In this document: piece after piece, positions 12,725-25,203 of the stretch
Position numbering within the stretch: position 1 is the stretch's first letter
How the letters are laid out: every line of letters begins with the position of its first letter
From: Glandiceps talaboti
Lineage: Eukaryota > Hemichordata > Enteropneusta > Spengelidae
DNA: 64,000 nt
Assembly (NCBI RefSeq): GCF_964340395.1
Contig: NC_135554.1
Span: 372,001 to 436,000 of the forward strand
Direction of reading: 5' to 3'
Made by a program: the position numbers and the translations under genes
Notes under the pieces: model-generated
Databases searched by the model: none
Told to the model about the DNA's origin: nothing
The model's input: the letters and a program-made list of their open reading frames with translations, nothing else

Positions 12725-13990
12725 TTACAGAGACTTGTACCAATTACGAATATACTTGTAATAAAGTTGTTGAAAACTTGTAACAAAATTGCCGACCTTT
12801 GTAATAAACTAACGATAATTGTAATAAAATTACCGACATTTGTAATAAACTAACAACATTTGTAATAAAATTGACGACATTTGTAATACAATTGACGACA
12901 TTTGTAATAAACTAACGACAATTGTAATAAAATTGCCGACATTTGTAATATAACGTTGCCGACATTTGTAATAACTTATTAACGACATTTGTAATAAAAT
13001 TGCCGACATTTGTTAAAACATTGCCAACATTTGTAATAAACTAACGACATTTGTAATAACATTGCCGACATTTGTAATAAACTAACGACATTTGTAATAA
13101 AATTGACGACATTTGTAATAAACTGACGACATTTGTAATAAAATTGACGACATTTGTAATAAACTAACAACATTTGTAATAAAATTGGCGACATTTGTAA
13201 TATAACGTTGCCGACATTTGTAATAACTTATTAACGACATTTGTAATAAAATTGCCGACATTTTTAATAACATTGCCGACATTTTTAATAAACTAACGAC
13301 ATTTGTAATAAAATTGCCGACATTTGTAATAAACTAACGACATTTGTAATAAAATTGACGACATTTGTAATAAACTAACGACAATTGTAATAAAATTGCC
13401 GACATTTGTAAAACATTGCCGACATTGTAATAAAATTGCCGACATTTGTTAAAACATTGCCAACATTTGTAATAAACTAACGACATTTGTAATAACATTG
13501 CCGACATTTGTAATAAACTAACGACATTTGTAATAAAATTGACGACATTTGTAATAAACTGACGACATTTGTAATAAAATTGACGACATTTGTAATAAAC
13601 TAACAACATTTGTAATAAAATTGGCGACATTTGTAATATAACGTTGCCGACATTTGTAATAACTTATTAACGACATTTGTAATAAAATTGCCGACATTTT
13701 TAATAACATTGCCGACATTTTTAATAAACTAACGACATTTGTAATAAAATTGCCGACATTTGTAATAAACTAACGACATTTGTAATAAAATTGACGACAT
13801 TTGTAATAAACTAACGATAATTGTAATAAAATTGCCGACATTTGTAAAACATTGCCGACATTGTAATAAAATTGCCGACATTTGTAATAAAATAAGGACA
13901 TTTGTAATAAAATTGACGACATTTTTAATAAACTAACGACATTTGTAATAACATTGCCGACATTTGTAACGACATTTGAAGTAAAACTGA
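12725..13990 (+). repeat. gacatttgtaataa minisatellite with AATAAA in most units
   Basis: Roughly 20-bp units alternate between gacatttgtaataaaattgc and gacatttgtaataaactaac. There is a longer period of about 436 bp: the block at about 12,979-13,282 recurs at about 13,415-13,718 with the same variants. Most units contain the hexamer AATAAA on the plus strand, opposite to the host gene. Confidence 0.9.
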
Positions 13991-15262
13991 CAGTAAAAAT
14001 TTACAAAATAAGTGCCTCATCTTCACCAATCCTAGATTTCAACAAATTAAACACCTGGATCTAAGAAACTTTATCAAAATTCCCTGTGTAAGAACTTATT
14101 CTACAAGTTAAGCCAGGGAAGTTTTGCGCCGGTATTTAGCACCAAAAATTGATACAGAACTATATTGTTATGTATTTACTTCTATGATTCAAATCCAAAA
14201 TTCTTCCTTTATATATCAGAGTTTATCGTTGGTTGGCCTGTCATAGGTTTGTGTTAATAAAACCATCAGGCAGATATTGGCAAGCGATTATGTTTCTTTT
14301 TATACATAAGTACAATTAGTTCACAGACCAACAATAATCGAACCTGGAAACTGGTATGTGTGTCGCTAGACTTTGGTGAGATATAGTGATATACAGTATC
14401 CATAACACCAAGTGTCCGTAATGTATGATGTCTGAAATATTCGCCTTTATGCATATTAATCTCTTCACACTCACGGACAAGAATATGTCCGTGTAGACTT
14501 ATTGATATACTAACTAATTTGTTTTTAAAAAATACTCATACCAATTACTTCTCAAGCCATTATGAAGCTTTCAATTTTTGCCCCCAAATGCACTCTAAAA
14601 TTGGTTGTGAAATCGCCGTTTCTAAGATTTCTAGAGAAATCAGTTTGTTGGTAGTCAGCCGACCAGCTAACCAACCAACCAACCAACACTTTGTCCGCAA
14701 TGATTAAAATATATACATTCGATCATACAACCATGAAGTGTTGATAAAGTGATGGATTGATGATGCTAGTTCGTATATTCATTCATCACTCAGAAGCCTT
14801 CACAATCACAAACAACTCATACATTCGCCGCTTGTACACTAGAGGAAGTAAGATTTAAGAACTAGATAAAATCAGGTTAGAAAACAGATTGAAATTATTT
14901 TTTAGCTATCCTCCATACGCCCGTCTTTCCATCCCTCCGTCAGTCAGTCAGCCAGTCAGCCAGTCAGTCAGTCAGTCAGTCAACCAACCGACCAGCCAGT
15001 CAGCCAACCAACCAGCCAGCCAACCAACCAACCGACAAGTTATCTTTTGACAAAGTCAATTTAACAACACGTCCACCAATGATCAAAATTTACATTCGTT
15101 CAATAAAGCACAACGTGTTCATCAAGTGAATTATGATTTGAACTGATGGGTTGGTACATGAGTACTGCTGGGTATATAATGTAGGTACTAGTAGGTAAGT
15201 AAGTAGCTAGGTAGATAAGTAGACTTATTATTGACTGATTGATTGATTGATTGATTGGTTGG

Positions 15263-15322
<60 letters not shown>

Positions 15323-15450
15323 CAAAGATTCAAAGATCCAAGTGGCTGACATAATTGTTGTAAATTAATTCTAGGAAGCCTGTAATGACGATATTTTAAA
15401 TCCTTTCTCTAAGTTTAGAATGAGTAACTCCATTTCTTTGAAAGTCAGAG
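13991..15450. other. interior of the inverted-repeat element
   Basis: Mostly sequence not repeated elsewhere in the window, with cagt/ccaa simple repeats at about 14,937-15,035 and a (gatt)n tract at about 15,234-15,320. I recognise no gene. Confidence 0.6.
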
Positions 15451-15744
15451 AGGAACCCCCTTAACCTCTTTTTTATTACACATTTCGGCAGATTTATTAC
15501 ACATTTTTTTCTGAAATTTATTACAAATATCGGCAATTTTTATTACAATTGTCGTTCACAGAATTTATTACAAATGTCGTCAGTTTATTACAAATATCGG
15601 CAATTTATTACAAATGTCAGCAATTTTATTAAAAATTTCGGTTTATTACAAATTTCGGCAATTATTACAAATGTCGGTTGTACAAGGGTGTCATTCAACT
15701 AACTGAATGTAGAAAAGGGTGCCATTCCACTGTTTACCACCTAA

Positions 15745-18700
15745 GTGCTCCAATCTAGTGTTATTACAGTGGTCAAATCTAATGTTATTACAGTGATCTA
15801 ATTTAGTGTTATGTTATTACAGTGGTCTAATTTAGTGTGATTGCAGAGGTTCAATCAAGTGCCATTGCAGTGGTTAAATCTAGAGTTATTACTGTGGTCC
15901 AGTCTAGTGTTATTAGAGTGGTCTAATGTAATGCTATTACAAGTGGTCCAATCTAGTGTTATTACAAGTGGTCCAATCTAGTGTTATTACAAGTGGTCCA
16001 ATCTAGTGTTATTACAGTGGTCTAATCTAGTGTTATTGCAGTCGTCCAATCTAGTGTTATTGCAATGGTCTATTCTTGTGTTATTACAAGTGTTCTAAAT
16101 CTAGTGTTATTACAGTGGTCCAATGTAGTGTTACTGCAGTGGTCCAATATACTATATTTCCACTATTCTAAATTTACATAGAGTGCTGGTCTAGTGTTAT
16201 TGCAGTGGTCAAATCTACTGTTATTGCGGTGGTCTAATCTAACGTTATTGCAGTGGTCAAATCAAGTGTTATTGCAGTGGTCCAATCTAGTGTTCTTGCA
16301 GAGGTTTAATCTAGTGTGATTGCAGTTGTCTAAATCTAGTGTTATTACAGTGGTCCAATGTAGTGTTACTGAAGTGGTCCAATCTACTAAATTGCCATTA
16401 TTCAAAATTTACATAGAGTGCTGGTCTAGTATTATTACAGTGGTCCAGTTTAGTGTCATTGCAGTGGTCCAATCTAGTGTTATTACAAGTGGTCTAATCT
16501 AGTGTTATTGCAGTGGTCCAATCTAGTGTTATTACAAGTGGTCTAATCTAGTGTTATTGCAGTGGTTCAATCTACTGTTATTGCAGTGGTCTAATCTAAC
16601 ATTATTGCAGTGGTCCAGTATAGTGTTATTGCCGTGGTCCAATCTACTGTTATTGCAGTGATCCAATCTAGTGTTATAACAGTCTTCCAATCTAGTGTTA
16701 TTGCAGTGGTCCAATCTAGTGTTATTGCAGTGGTCCAATCTAGTGTTATTGCAGTGGTCCAATCTACTGTTATTGCAGTGGTCCAATCTAGTGTTATTGC
16801 AGTGGTCCAGTATAGTGTTATTGTCATGGTCCAATCTACTATTATTGCAGTGGTCTAAACTAACGTTGTTGCAGTGGTCCAATCTCTTGTTATTGTAGTG
16901 GTACATTCTTGTGTTTATTACAAGTGATCCAATCTAGTGTTATTACAGTGTTCCAATCTAGTGTTATTACAGTGGTCTAATCTAGCGTTATTGCAGAAGT
17001 CCAATCTAGTGTTATTGCAGTGGTCCAATCTAGTGTTATTACAGTGTTCCAATCTAGTGTTATTACAGTGGTCTAATCTAGCATTATTGCAGAAGTCCAA
17101 TCTAGTGTTATTGCAGTGGTCCAATGTAGTGTTATTGTAGTGGCCCAAACTAGTGTTATAACAGTGGTCTAATCTAGTGTTATTGCAGAGGTACAATCTA
17201 GTGTTATTGCAGAGGTACAATCTAGTGTTATTGCAGTAGTCCAATCTAGTCTTAATACAGTGGTCTAATCTAGTGTTATTATAGTGGTATAATCTAGTGT
17301 TATTACAGTGGTCCAATCTAGTGTTCTTACAGTGTTCCAATCTATAGTTATTGCAGTGGTCCAATCCAGTGTTATTACAGTGGCCTAATGTAGTGTTACT
17401 GCATTGGTCTATATCTAGTGTTATTGCAGTGGTCCACTCTAGTATTCTAACAGTGGTCTAAATCTTGTGTGATTGCAGTTGTCTAATTTAGTTGTCTAAT
17501 CTAGCATTATTGCAGTGGTCCAATCTACTATTATTGCCGTGCTCTAATCTATTGTTATTGCAGTGGTCTATTCTTGTGTTATTACAAGTGATCCAATCTA
17601 GTGTTATTGCAGTGGTCTAATCTAGTGTTATTACAGTGGTCCAATCTAGTGTTATTGCAATGGTCTAATCTAGTGTTATTGCAGTGGTCCAATCTAGTGT
17701 TATTACAGTGGTCGAATCTAGTGTTATTGCAGTGGTCCAAGCTAGTATTGTTGCAGTGGTCCAATCTAGTGCTATTGCAGTGGTCCAATCTAGTGTTATT
17801 GCAATGGTCTAATCTACTGTTATCACAGTGGTCCAATTTAGTGTTATTGCAGTGGTCTAATGTAGTGTTATTGCAGTGGTCCAATCTAGTGTTATTGCAG
17901 TGGTCCAATCTAGTGTTATTGCAGTGGTCAAATCTAGTGTTATTGCAGTGGTCTAATCTAGTGTTATTGCAGTGGTCTAACATAGTGTGTTTGCAGTGGT
18001 CTAATCTAGTGTTATTGCAGTGGTCCAATCTAGTGTTATTGCAGTGGTCCTATCTAGTGTTATTGCAGTGGTCCAATCTAGTGTTATTGCAGTGGTCCAA
18101 TCTAGTGTGTTTGCAGTGGTCCAATCTAGTGTGTTTGCAGTGGTCCAATCTAGTGTGTTTGCAGTGGTCCAATCTAGTGTTATTGCAGTGGTCCAATCTA
18201 GTGTTATTGCAGTGGTCCTATCTAGTGTTATTGCAGTGGTCTATTCTTGTGTTATTACAAGTGATCCAATCTAGTGTTATTGCAGTGGTCAAATCTAGTG
18301 TTATTGCAGTGGTCCAATCTAGTGTTATTGCAGTGGTCTAACGTAGTGTGTTTGCAGTGGTCTAATCTAGTGTTATTGCAGTGGTCCAATCTAGTGTTTT
18401 TGCAGTGGTCCTATCTAGTGTGTTTGCAGTGCTCTAATAGAGTGTTATTGCAGTGGTCCAATCTAGTGTTATTGCAGTGGTCTAATCTAGTGTGTTTGCA
18501 GTGGTCCAATCTAGTGTGTTTGCAGTGGTCCAATCTAGTGTTATTGCAGTGGTCCAATCTAGTGTTATTGCAGTGGTCCTATCTAGTGTTATTGCAGTGG
18601 TCTATTCTTGTGTTATTACAAGTGATCCAATGTAGTGTTATTATAGTGGTCCAATCTAGTGTTATTGCAGTGGTCCAAACTAGTGTTATTGCAGTGGTCC

Positions 18701-20255
18701 AATCTACTGTTATTGCAGTGGTCTAATCTACTGTTATTGCAGTGGTCTAATCTAGTGTTATTGCAGTGGTCTAATGTAGTGTTATTGCAGTGGTCTAATC
18801 TAGTGTTATTGCAGTGGTCCAATCTAGTGTTATTGCAGTGGTCCAATCTAGTGTTATTGCAGTGGTCAAATCTGGTGTTATTGCAGTGGTCCAATTCAGT
18901 GTTATTGCAGTGGTCTAATGTAGTGTGTTTGCAGTGCTGTAATCTAGTGTTATTGCAGTGGTCCAGTCTAGTGTTATAGCAGTGGTCCAATCTAGTGTGT
19001 TTGCAGTGGTACAATCTAGTGTGTTTGCAGTGGTCCAATGTAGTGTGTTTGCAGTGGTCCAATCTAGTGTTATTGCAGTGGTCCAATCTAGTGTTATTGC
19101 ACTGGTCCTATCTAGTGTTATTGCAGTGGTCTATTCTTGTGTTATTACAAGTGATTCAATGTAGTGTTATTATAGTGGTCCAATCTAGTGTTATTAGAAG
19201 TGGACCAATCTAGTGTTATTACAAGTGGTCCAATCAAGTGTTATTACAGTGGACCAATCTAGTGTTATTGCAGTTGTCCAATCTAGCATTATTGCAGTGT
19301 TCCAATCTAGTGTTATTGCAGTGGTCTAATCTAGTGTTATTGCAGTGGTCAAATCTAGTGTTATTGCAGTGGTCTAATCTAGTGTTATTGCAGTGGTCCA
19401 ATCTAGTGTTATTGCAGTGGTCAAATCTAGTGTTATTGCAGTTGTCCAATCTAGTGTTATTGCAGTGGTCTAATGTAGTGTTATTGCAGTAGTCCAATCT
19501 AGTGTTATTGCAGTGGTCAAATCTAGTGTTATTGCAGTGGTCCAATCTAGTGTTATTGCAGTGGTCTAACGTAGTGTGTTTGCAGTGGTCTAATCTAGTG
19601 TTATTGCAGTGGTCCAATCTAGTGTTATTGCAGTGGTCCTATCTAGTGTTATTGCAGTGGTCCAATCTAGTGTTATTGCAGTGGTCCAATCTAGTGTTAT
19701 TGCAGTGGTCCAATCTAGTGTTATTGTAGTGGTCCAATCTAGTGTTATTGCAGTGGTCCAATCTAGTGTTGTTGCAGTGGTCTAATCTAATGTTCTTGCA
19801 GGGGTCCAATTTTGTGTTCTTGCAGTGGTCCAATTTTGTGTTATTGCAGTGGTCCAATCTTGTGTTATTGCAGTGATCCGATCTAGTGTTACTGCAGTGG
19901 TCCAATCTAGTGTTATTGCAGTGGTCCATTGTAGTGTAATTGCAGTGGTCCAATCTTGTGTTATTGTAATGGTCCAATCTAGTGTTATTGCAGTGGTCTA
20001 ATCTAACATTATTTCAGTGGTCCAGTATAGTGTAATTGCCGTGGTCCAATCTACAGTTATTGCAGTGGTCCAATCTACTATTATTGCAGTGGTCTAATCT
20101 AACGTTGTTGCAGTGGTCTATTCTTGTGTTATTACAGTGTTCCAATCTAGTGTTATTACAGTGGTCCAATCTAGTGTTATTACAGTGGACTAATCTAGTG
20201 TTATTGCAGTGGTTTAATTTAGTGTTATTGCAGCTGTCCAAATTAGTGCTATTAC
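15745..20255. repeat. 24-bp minisatellite, right block
   Basis: The same 24-bp family as 6,330-11,266, in the same orientation, resuming after the inserted element. From about 17,590 to 19,990 the units are very uniform (cagtggtccaatctagtgtt then attg). A sub-block with tgtgtttg variants and ctattcttgtgttattacaa recurs near 17,570, 18,240, 18,600 and 19,130, giving a loose higher-order structure. The array ends where a family A 3' fragment starts. Confidence 0.95.
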
Positions 20256-20662
20256 CTCCCGTACCCTTCCGGGAGGTATTAAAATTTTTAGCCCTAATTT
20301 GCATATCACTGACGGGAACATCATGTTGTGAACAATTCTTAAACACACCTGAGAATATTCTCACCAAATTTCAAATGATCTGCCCAGGAGTTTTGGAGTT
20401 TAAGTTTTTTTGACCAAAAATCTCACATTTTGTCCTAAATCACACACCGGTGGTAAGATCATTTTCATTTGAACAATTTCCAAACTAGACACCCACAGTA
20501 ATACACCCACAAAATATCAGGGCAATTGGTCCAGCATTTTTTGACTTTAAGTTGTTTACACACATCCACACACACAAACGCACAGACAGACACACAAACA
20601 CACATATACTTTGCTATGCCTATAGCACTACTGAACCTTATCATTTCAGTTGTGCTAAAAAT
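20256..20662 (+). mobile_element. family A 3' fragment (A2)
   Basis: Starts at a small hairpin (cctcccg...cgggagg) and contains the family A blocks ttagccctaatttgcatatc, ctagacacccacagtaatac, a CA/CAGA microsatellite and tatagcactactgaacc. It ends with gttgtgctaaaaa. It is inserted at, or defines, the end of the 24-bp array. Confidence 0.75.
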
Positions 20663-21318
20663 GGCAGGCAGCAATGGGTTATCGTGGAAGGGCAATCATC
20701 CCCCCCTGGAATAATATTTATTTCTTATTTCTTATTTCTTATATCCCATTATCTGATTGGACCAGAGATGACTGACCCGATTCACATAGATTGGCGCTCA
20801 GAGAATGTAAACAACAGTACCAATATTACACTGTATCAGTCCATAGACATTGTCTATGATCAGTCATAAGAGTTTCCCAAAAGGAAACATTTTTCTACTT
20901 ACCTGATGCATAACAATTAGGCTATATTTGCATACTCATATCATAACCCCACTAGGCAAGAATTCTTCGTCTCGCGATAGACGAGGCTGCCCTCTCGCTG
21001 ATACTACCAATACTAGCCAGTTTTTATTTGCCAGCCCATCCTTAAATACAATTGTATTTCCCAACAAGTGGGGAGGAGGGTGGGTACTGCATCAGGTAAG
21101 TAGATTGATCTTATAGAAAAATGTTTCCTTTTGGGGAAACTCTTATTCTATTGCAATCAATCAACTTACCTGATGAATAACAATTAGGCTATTAACAGAA
21201 TACAAAGGTATCTGTGGAGGTGGATAGTATATAATTATAAAGTCAAAAGGAACTTTCACTCACCATCTAGTTAAGTTCTTTTGCTTCTTGAGCTTAGGCT
21301 CGATAAACCAAAGGCAGC

Positions 21319-22360
21319 TTAATCCATGCCAACATCTTTCAGGTAATAGCTGATGAAAGTAGTTGGTGATGCCCAGAATGCAGCTTTCATGATGTCATCA
21401 GTGCTAACACCATTAAACAATGCCCAGGATGATGCTAAAGCTCTAAGTATCATGTGCAGTAATCCTGTGTAACTGACGACTGGTACTGTCCTGGTTGTTA
21501 TAGGCATAGAAAATAGTCCCTTTTATCCAGCGAGAGATAGAGCTTGGATGTGCTGGATTATGGGCATTAGATTTGTAAGCGAGAAACAACTGACTGTGAT
21601 TACCTCTCAGTTTAGCAGTTGTCTTAATATAGCATTTTAATGCTCTGTAAGGACATAAGAACTTATCCTCAGAGTCTGATGAAAAGGCTGTGAGCTTTGG
21701 GACAAAGACAGCTGTGCCTGGATGGTTTAAGGACTCATTCTTAGCCAGGAACTGCAGGTGAGGTATTAATCTGACCCCATTTGGTTCCCAGCGGATATGA
21801 TTGGGATCAATGGATAAAGCATGCAACTCACTTCGTCTACGACCTGTCACCACTGCTAGTAGAAAAACAGTCTTCCATGTAAGGAATTTAAGAGAACATG
21901 AGTGAATAGGTTCAAAAGGGCTGCCCCTGAGGCTGTCTAAAACCAGGGGAAGGTGCCACGGAGGGAGAAGATGCCGTTTAATAGGCCTCTGAACAAAGAA
22001 GCCCTTGATAAGAGCAGAAAATGCAGGGTGACTACCTATTTTGACACCCTGTATCTCTGGTAACACTGCTGAGAGTGCTGATAAATAAGAGCTTATAGTT
22101 CTGACTTGAAGAGATCTGTCCTCAAAAAGGAAAACTAAGAAATCAGCAATCTGTCCTATACTTGGATTGCTGGGATTAACAGATTGTTTATGGCACCAAC
22201 TATAAAAAGTCCTGATTTTGTTATCATAGGATTGTCTGGTGCTCTGTCTTCTAGCTCCACTTGCATATTTTGCAGCTTTTTGTGAAAGGCCCTTCTCAAG
22301 CCATCGTTGCTGGATAATTTTGGAAACCATGACCTTCTGGGCCAATTTGGTGCAATCAAG
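21319..22360 (-). pseudogene. DIRS tyrosine recombinase, frameshifted
   Basis: The catalytic region is readable. An N-terminal helical part (WLEKGLSQKAAKYASGARRQ, then SYDNKIRTFYSWCHKQ) is followed by the first catalytic Arg region VVTGRRRSELHALS and then by RITAHDT. The frame breaks near 21,440 and continues in another frame as RALASSWALFNG, then FISYYLKDVG. The latter carries the tyrosine expected as nucleophile, and AHD plus R form the split H-x-x-R motif. Such recombinases integrate a circular DNA copy in place of an integrase. The break between the His and Arg motifs should inactivate it. The start is uncertain because the frame overlaps the RNase H region upstream. Confidence 0.85.
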
Positions 22361-23140
22361 ATTACAGTTGTTTCCTCTGAGCTTATCTTTTGAAGTGCTC
22401 AAGGGATTAGAGGTACTGGTGGGAAGGCATACCCGTATAGGTGCTTCCATGAAATTGATAGAGCGTCTACAGCTTCCGCTCTTGGGTCTGGGAGCGGAGC
22501 ATAGAATACTGGTAGTTGAGTGTTTGGTACTGTAGCGAAAAGAACTATGAGTGGTCTGCCCAGTCTCATGAAGACCTCCTTCACCACTGTTCTGTTCAAA
22601 GTCCACTCTGTAGGAATCATGCGTTTTCTGGATAGGGCATCTGCGATCAGATTCTTTTTTTTCCCGGAATATGAGCTGCTCTTTCCCACACTAGCATGCA
22701 CAGTGATGGGGAATGAGTTCCCCCCTGACGATTTATGTATGATACTACCATTGTCGGATTGTATCAGTACCCTTTGTTGTATTATGTGGTTTATAAAGGC
22801 TTTCAGGGCATTCAACACTGCCATTAGCTCCAACCAGTTTATGTGCTTTTTGTTGTTGGAGTGAGGTCCACTTTCCTGATGCGATCAAGTCTCCATAGTG
22901 GGCCCCCACCCCTGGACTGATGCGTCTGTTAACAGAGTGCTCTCTGGGGGTGGATGATATAAGGGAACTCCCTTGAAAAAGTTGTCTGGTACTATACCCA
23001 CCACCTGAGTGTGTCGATAAGTAATGGGTCCATTTGGATCAGTTTGTCTATCGGATGAACAATAGGACGCCATTGTGAGAGGAGGTATAACTGAATTGGT
23101 CTTATGTACAACCTGGCATGAGGCATCAGTTGAGTGCATG
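22200..23140 (-). pseudogene. DIRS RNase H region, frameshifted
   Basis: In order on the minus strand: LLTDASVQGWGPTME (first RNase H block), then MELMAVLNALKAFINHI, then VLIQSDNGS, then LIADALSRK. The DIRS-typical tail is EWTLN, RPLIVLFATVPNTQLPVFYA, then YAFPP. The tail continues in another frame as LIAPNWPRRSWFPKL (about 22,315-22,360). No DAM-methylase-like domain is evident between this and the recombinase. Confidence 0.85.
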
Positions 23141-23370
23141 ACACATCAAACTGAGTAATCGTAGAAACTCCACTGCCGGAAATTGGTTCCTTGTCAGGAG
23201 CCTCTGTACTGTGTGAGGGATCCCCATAAGGACGTCTAAAACGTAACTCCTGCTGTGGCAGGTATGTGATCTCATCAAACTCATTCCCAGCATAGAGAGA
23301 TACCCCATCGGATCTATCAAAACGTTCAGTTAAACTAGGATTGACACCCATCTCGGGAACCATAGTAGGC
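22990..23370 (-). pseudogene. DIRS reverse transcriptase, C-terminal remnant only
   Basis: Only the end of the polymerase and the connection region can be recognised: YLSMLGM near 23,290, RLYIRPIQLYLLSQWRP near 23,070-23,120, and DTLRWW near 22,995. These are spread over at least two frames. The catalytic palm (Y/F-x-D-D) is absent because the sequence passes straight from here to the gag-like ORF. Confidence 0.7.
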
Positions 23371-23507
23371 TGAGTACCAATGTTACCATCTGTTTCATTC
23401 GAAGTAGGGACTGTGCTATTCCTCTGAGCTACAGCGCCCTCACTCGGCAGATTCTGAGATTTTTGAATTGATATGCCATTTGTTGAGAAAAATTATCGAA
23501 ATGTTCA

Positions 23508-23756
23508 TTAAGAATAGTCGCACCTTGACAAAAGCTCGGACGACTTGACACTCTTACCTTTCGAGGTGGACTTACTCGTATTTATACGGGCCCTAGACTT
23601 ACTACAGGTTGTCACTGGCTTCGGCACGGGTTGTTGTGGAGTCATGCCGACGCACGCTTCACATACCTTGTGCCCACAGTTAGGGTCCATCTTTTTGTAG
23701 CATTGAGTACATAAAATGGGGTCCCCAGACATCTCCGTTGTAGAACTTTCTTCCAT
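23508..23756 (-). pseudogene. DIRS ORF1 (gag-like) N-terminal fragment
   Basis: An 82-codon open frame with a Cys/His cluster, CTQCYKKMDPNCGHKVCEAC, which would form a small zinc-binding knuckle. A basic, Ser/Thr-rich tail follows. Its position just inside the element's 5' end fits ORF1 of DIRS elements. It is truncated by the same deletion that removed the reverse transcriptase palm. Confidence 0.6.
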
Positions 23757-24171
23757 GTTCGTAGAATTCTAAAAGAAAGCACACTTGAAACACGAGAACG
23801 GTAGTTCCGGTTTTGTTTTGAGATACTGGAAGTTCAGACCGATAGCGTGCTACGCTAACGTAGGTCAGTAAATGTTATGTTACTACGCTAATAAATGTCT
23901 TTGAAACTACAATTAAAGAACCTCAAAGAGAAAAATTGTCCCACAAAGGGACAGGAAAGAACGGAAATACCTGCAAGGGTAGTGCCATTAAATGTTCGAA
24001 GAACTTTATCGGAGTATGAGTGTAGCGTGCGTGCATACGCAACGCTAGGCAAATAAGAACTGGCTAGTATTGGTAGTATCGGCGAGACCAAGAATTCTTG
24101 CCTAGTGGGGTTATGAGTATGCAAATATAGCCTAATTGTTATGCATCAGGTAAGTTGATTGATTGTAATAG

Positions 24172-25203
24172 AAAAACCAAAGTGAAACGAAATATCAACA
24201 TTTACGATCATCAACTTTGTATCTTCAAGGTAGTGCTCTAACTTTCTGTTTTCTGCTGCATATGGAATCTAATATATATGAATTTTGATTCACCACCGTG
24301 GCGAAAGACTTCGAAAATATTTTAACCATTTCACATTTACGAGACTCAGTGTAGTGAATCATATGAATGGGTGGCTCGAGCACAGACATGTCGATCATCA
24401 ATATTAATTGATCACGATCATTTTCCAGGGTTTACCAGGGGTAGGGGGCATTTTTCCAGGGAGGGTTTGAAATTCCAGGGGTTTCCAGGACCGTGCAAAC
24501 TCTGTATACAACTAGATTTTACATTTGTTTGTAAATGTCCCATTATGTATCATAATCTCACTTTTTGATCATTTACATCATACAACAATGTTAATATTTC
24601 CTGTGCTATCTCCAGACGTTATTTGTTTGACCCTTTAAGTTTATTATTCTGTCTATTTCCAAGCTCTCAAAATGAAATCTCACAAATTCTGTGTCGCTCC
24701 TTTTAGTCGTGCTTGGTACTCATGACATTAGGCAACCCCTCTAGTGGTGAATTTAGCAACGGTGCCAGCTCCATTTTACCCTGTTTCTATATGCTAGTAA
24801 CCCAGCTGAAAATGTTGCTTTATGATGAATAAATATCTACTGAAAAATACTCTGAGTTCAGGTAACTCTCTAGTCCAAGGTCAAGTCCTACAGTGCTTTA
24901 CACAGAATACTTTTCACTCAGGGATAATATGATGACATAAATTGTTAATTTCTCAAAGTGAACACTGGTGGGTGCTGTCTTCAAGGGCAAAATAACGACA
25001 TACATGAACTTGTGACATTGGAAGCTAAATCTAATTTTTAAGCTATAAGCAAGGAAAATTAAGTTAAAAAAGAAAATTGTATAAATCACTTGTCACAAAT
25101 GTATTTCATTAATAGAAATTACAAGTATATGTCATTTGATTGGACCTTTCCTTTAAAAGTCTTTTAAAATGTACATGAATGACTATTCTGAAGTATTTGT
25201 CTG
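24172..25203. other. intron, no feature recognised
   Basis: AT-rich sequence. A short passage at 24,418-24,495 repeats variants of ttccaggg, and otherwise I see no gene or repeat. Confidence 0.5.

Larger units (their letters stand above)
11267..15685. mobile_element. 4.4-kb element with long inverted ends made of short tandem repeats
   Basis: Left end: TTGTACAACCGACATTTGTA, followed by repeated gacatttgtaataa-type units to about 11,500. Right end (15,450-15,685): the reverse complement of the same arrangement, ending in cggttgtacaa. The matching order of variants (ccgaaatttgtaataa, gaacgaca, atttcagaaaaaaa) over about 230 bp shows true inverted repeats. Both flanks are 24-bp minisatellite, so the element sits inside that array. 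The right flank has about 60 bp of non-array DNA first, and no target duplication is clear. The interior holds microsatellites, a further gacatttgtaataa array, and no recognisable transposase, so this looks like a non-autonomous DNA transposon or foldback. Confidence 0.75.
20866..24171 (-). mobile_element. decayed DIRS-like tyrosine-recombinase retrotransposon
   Basis: Inverted ends: left 20,866-21,030 and right 24,050-24,171 share about 100 bp in opposite orientation (cctgatgcataacaattagg, caagaattctt, ctgatactaccaatactagc). An internal complementary region lies at 21,088-21,193: its first half is complementary to the extreme left end (gtttccttttggggaaactc) and its second half to the extreme right end (caatcaatcaacttacctga), joined near 21,146. 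This three-part arrangement is diagnostic of DIRS elements. Coding runs on the minus strand in the order gag-like ORF, reverse transcriptase remnant, RNase H, tyrosine recombinase. The ~3.3 kb length is short for the group because most of the reverse transcriptase is missing. Several frameshifts make it inactive. Confidence 0.9.

Noticed and set aside
16532-20367. Open frames of 110-246 codons in the right 24-bp block
   Set aside because: Same satellite, same reasoning. Frames on opposite strands are equally open.
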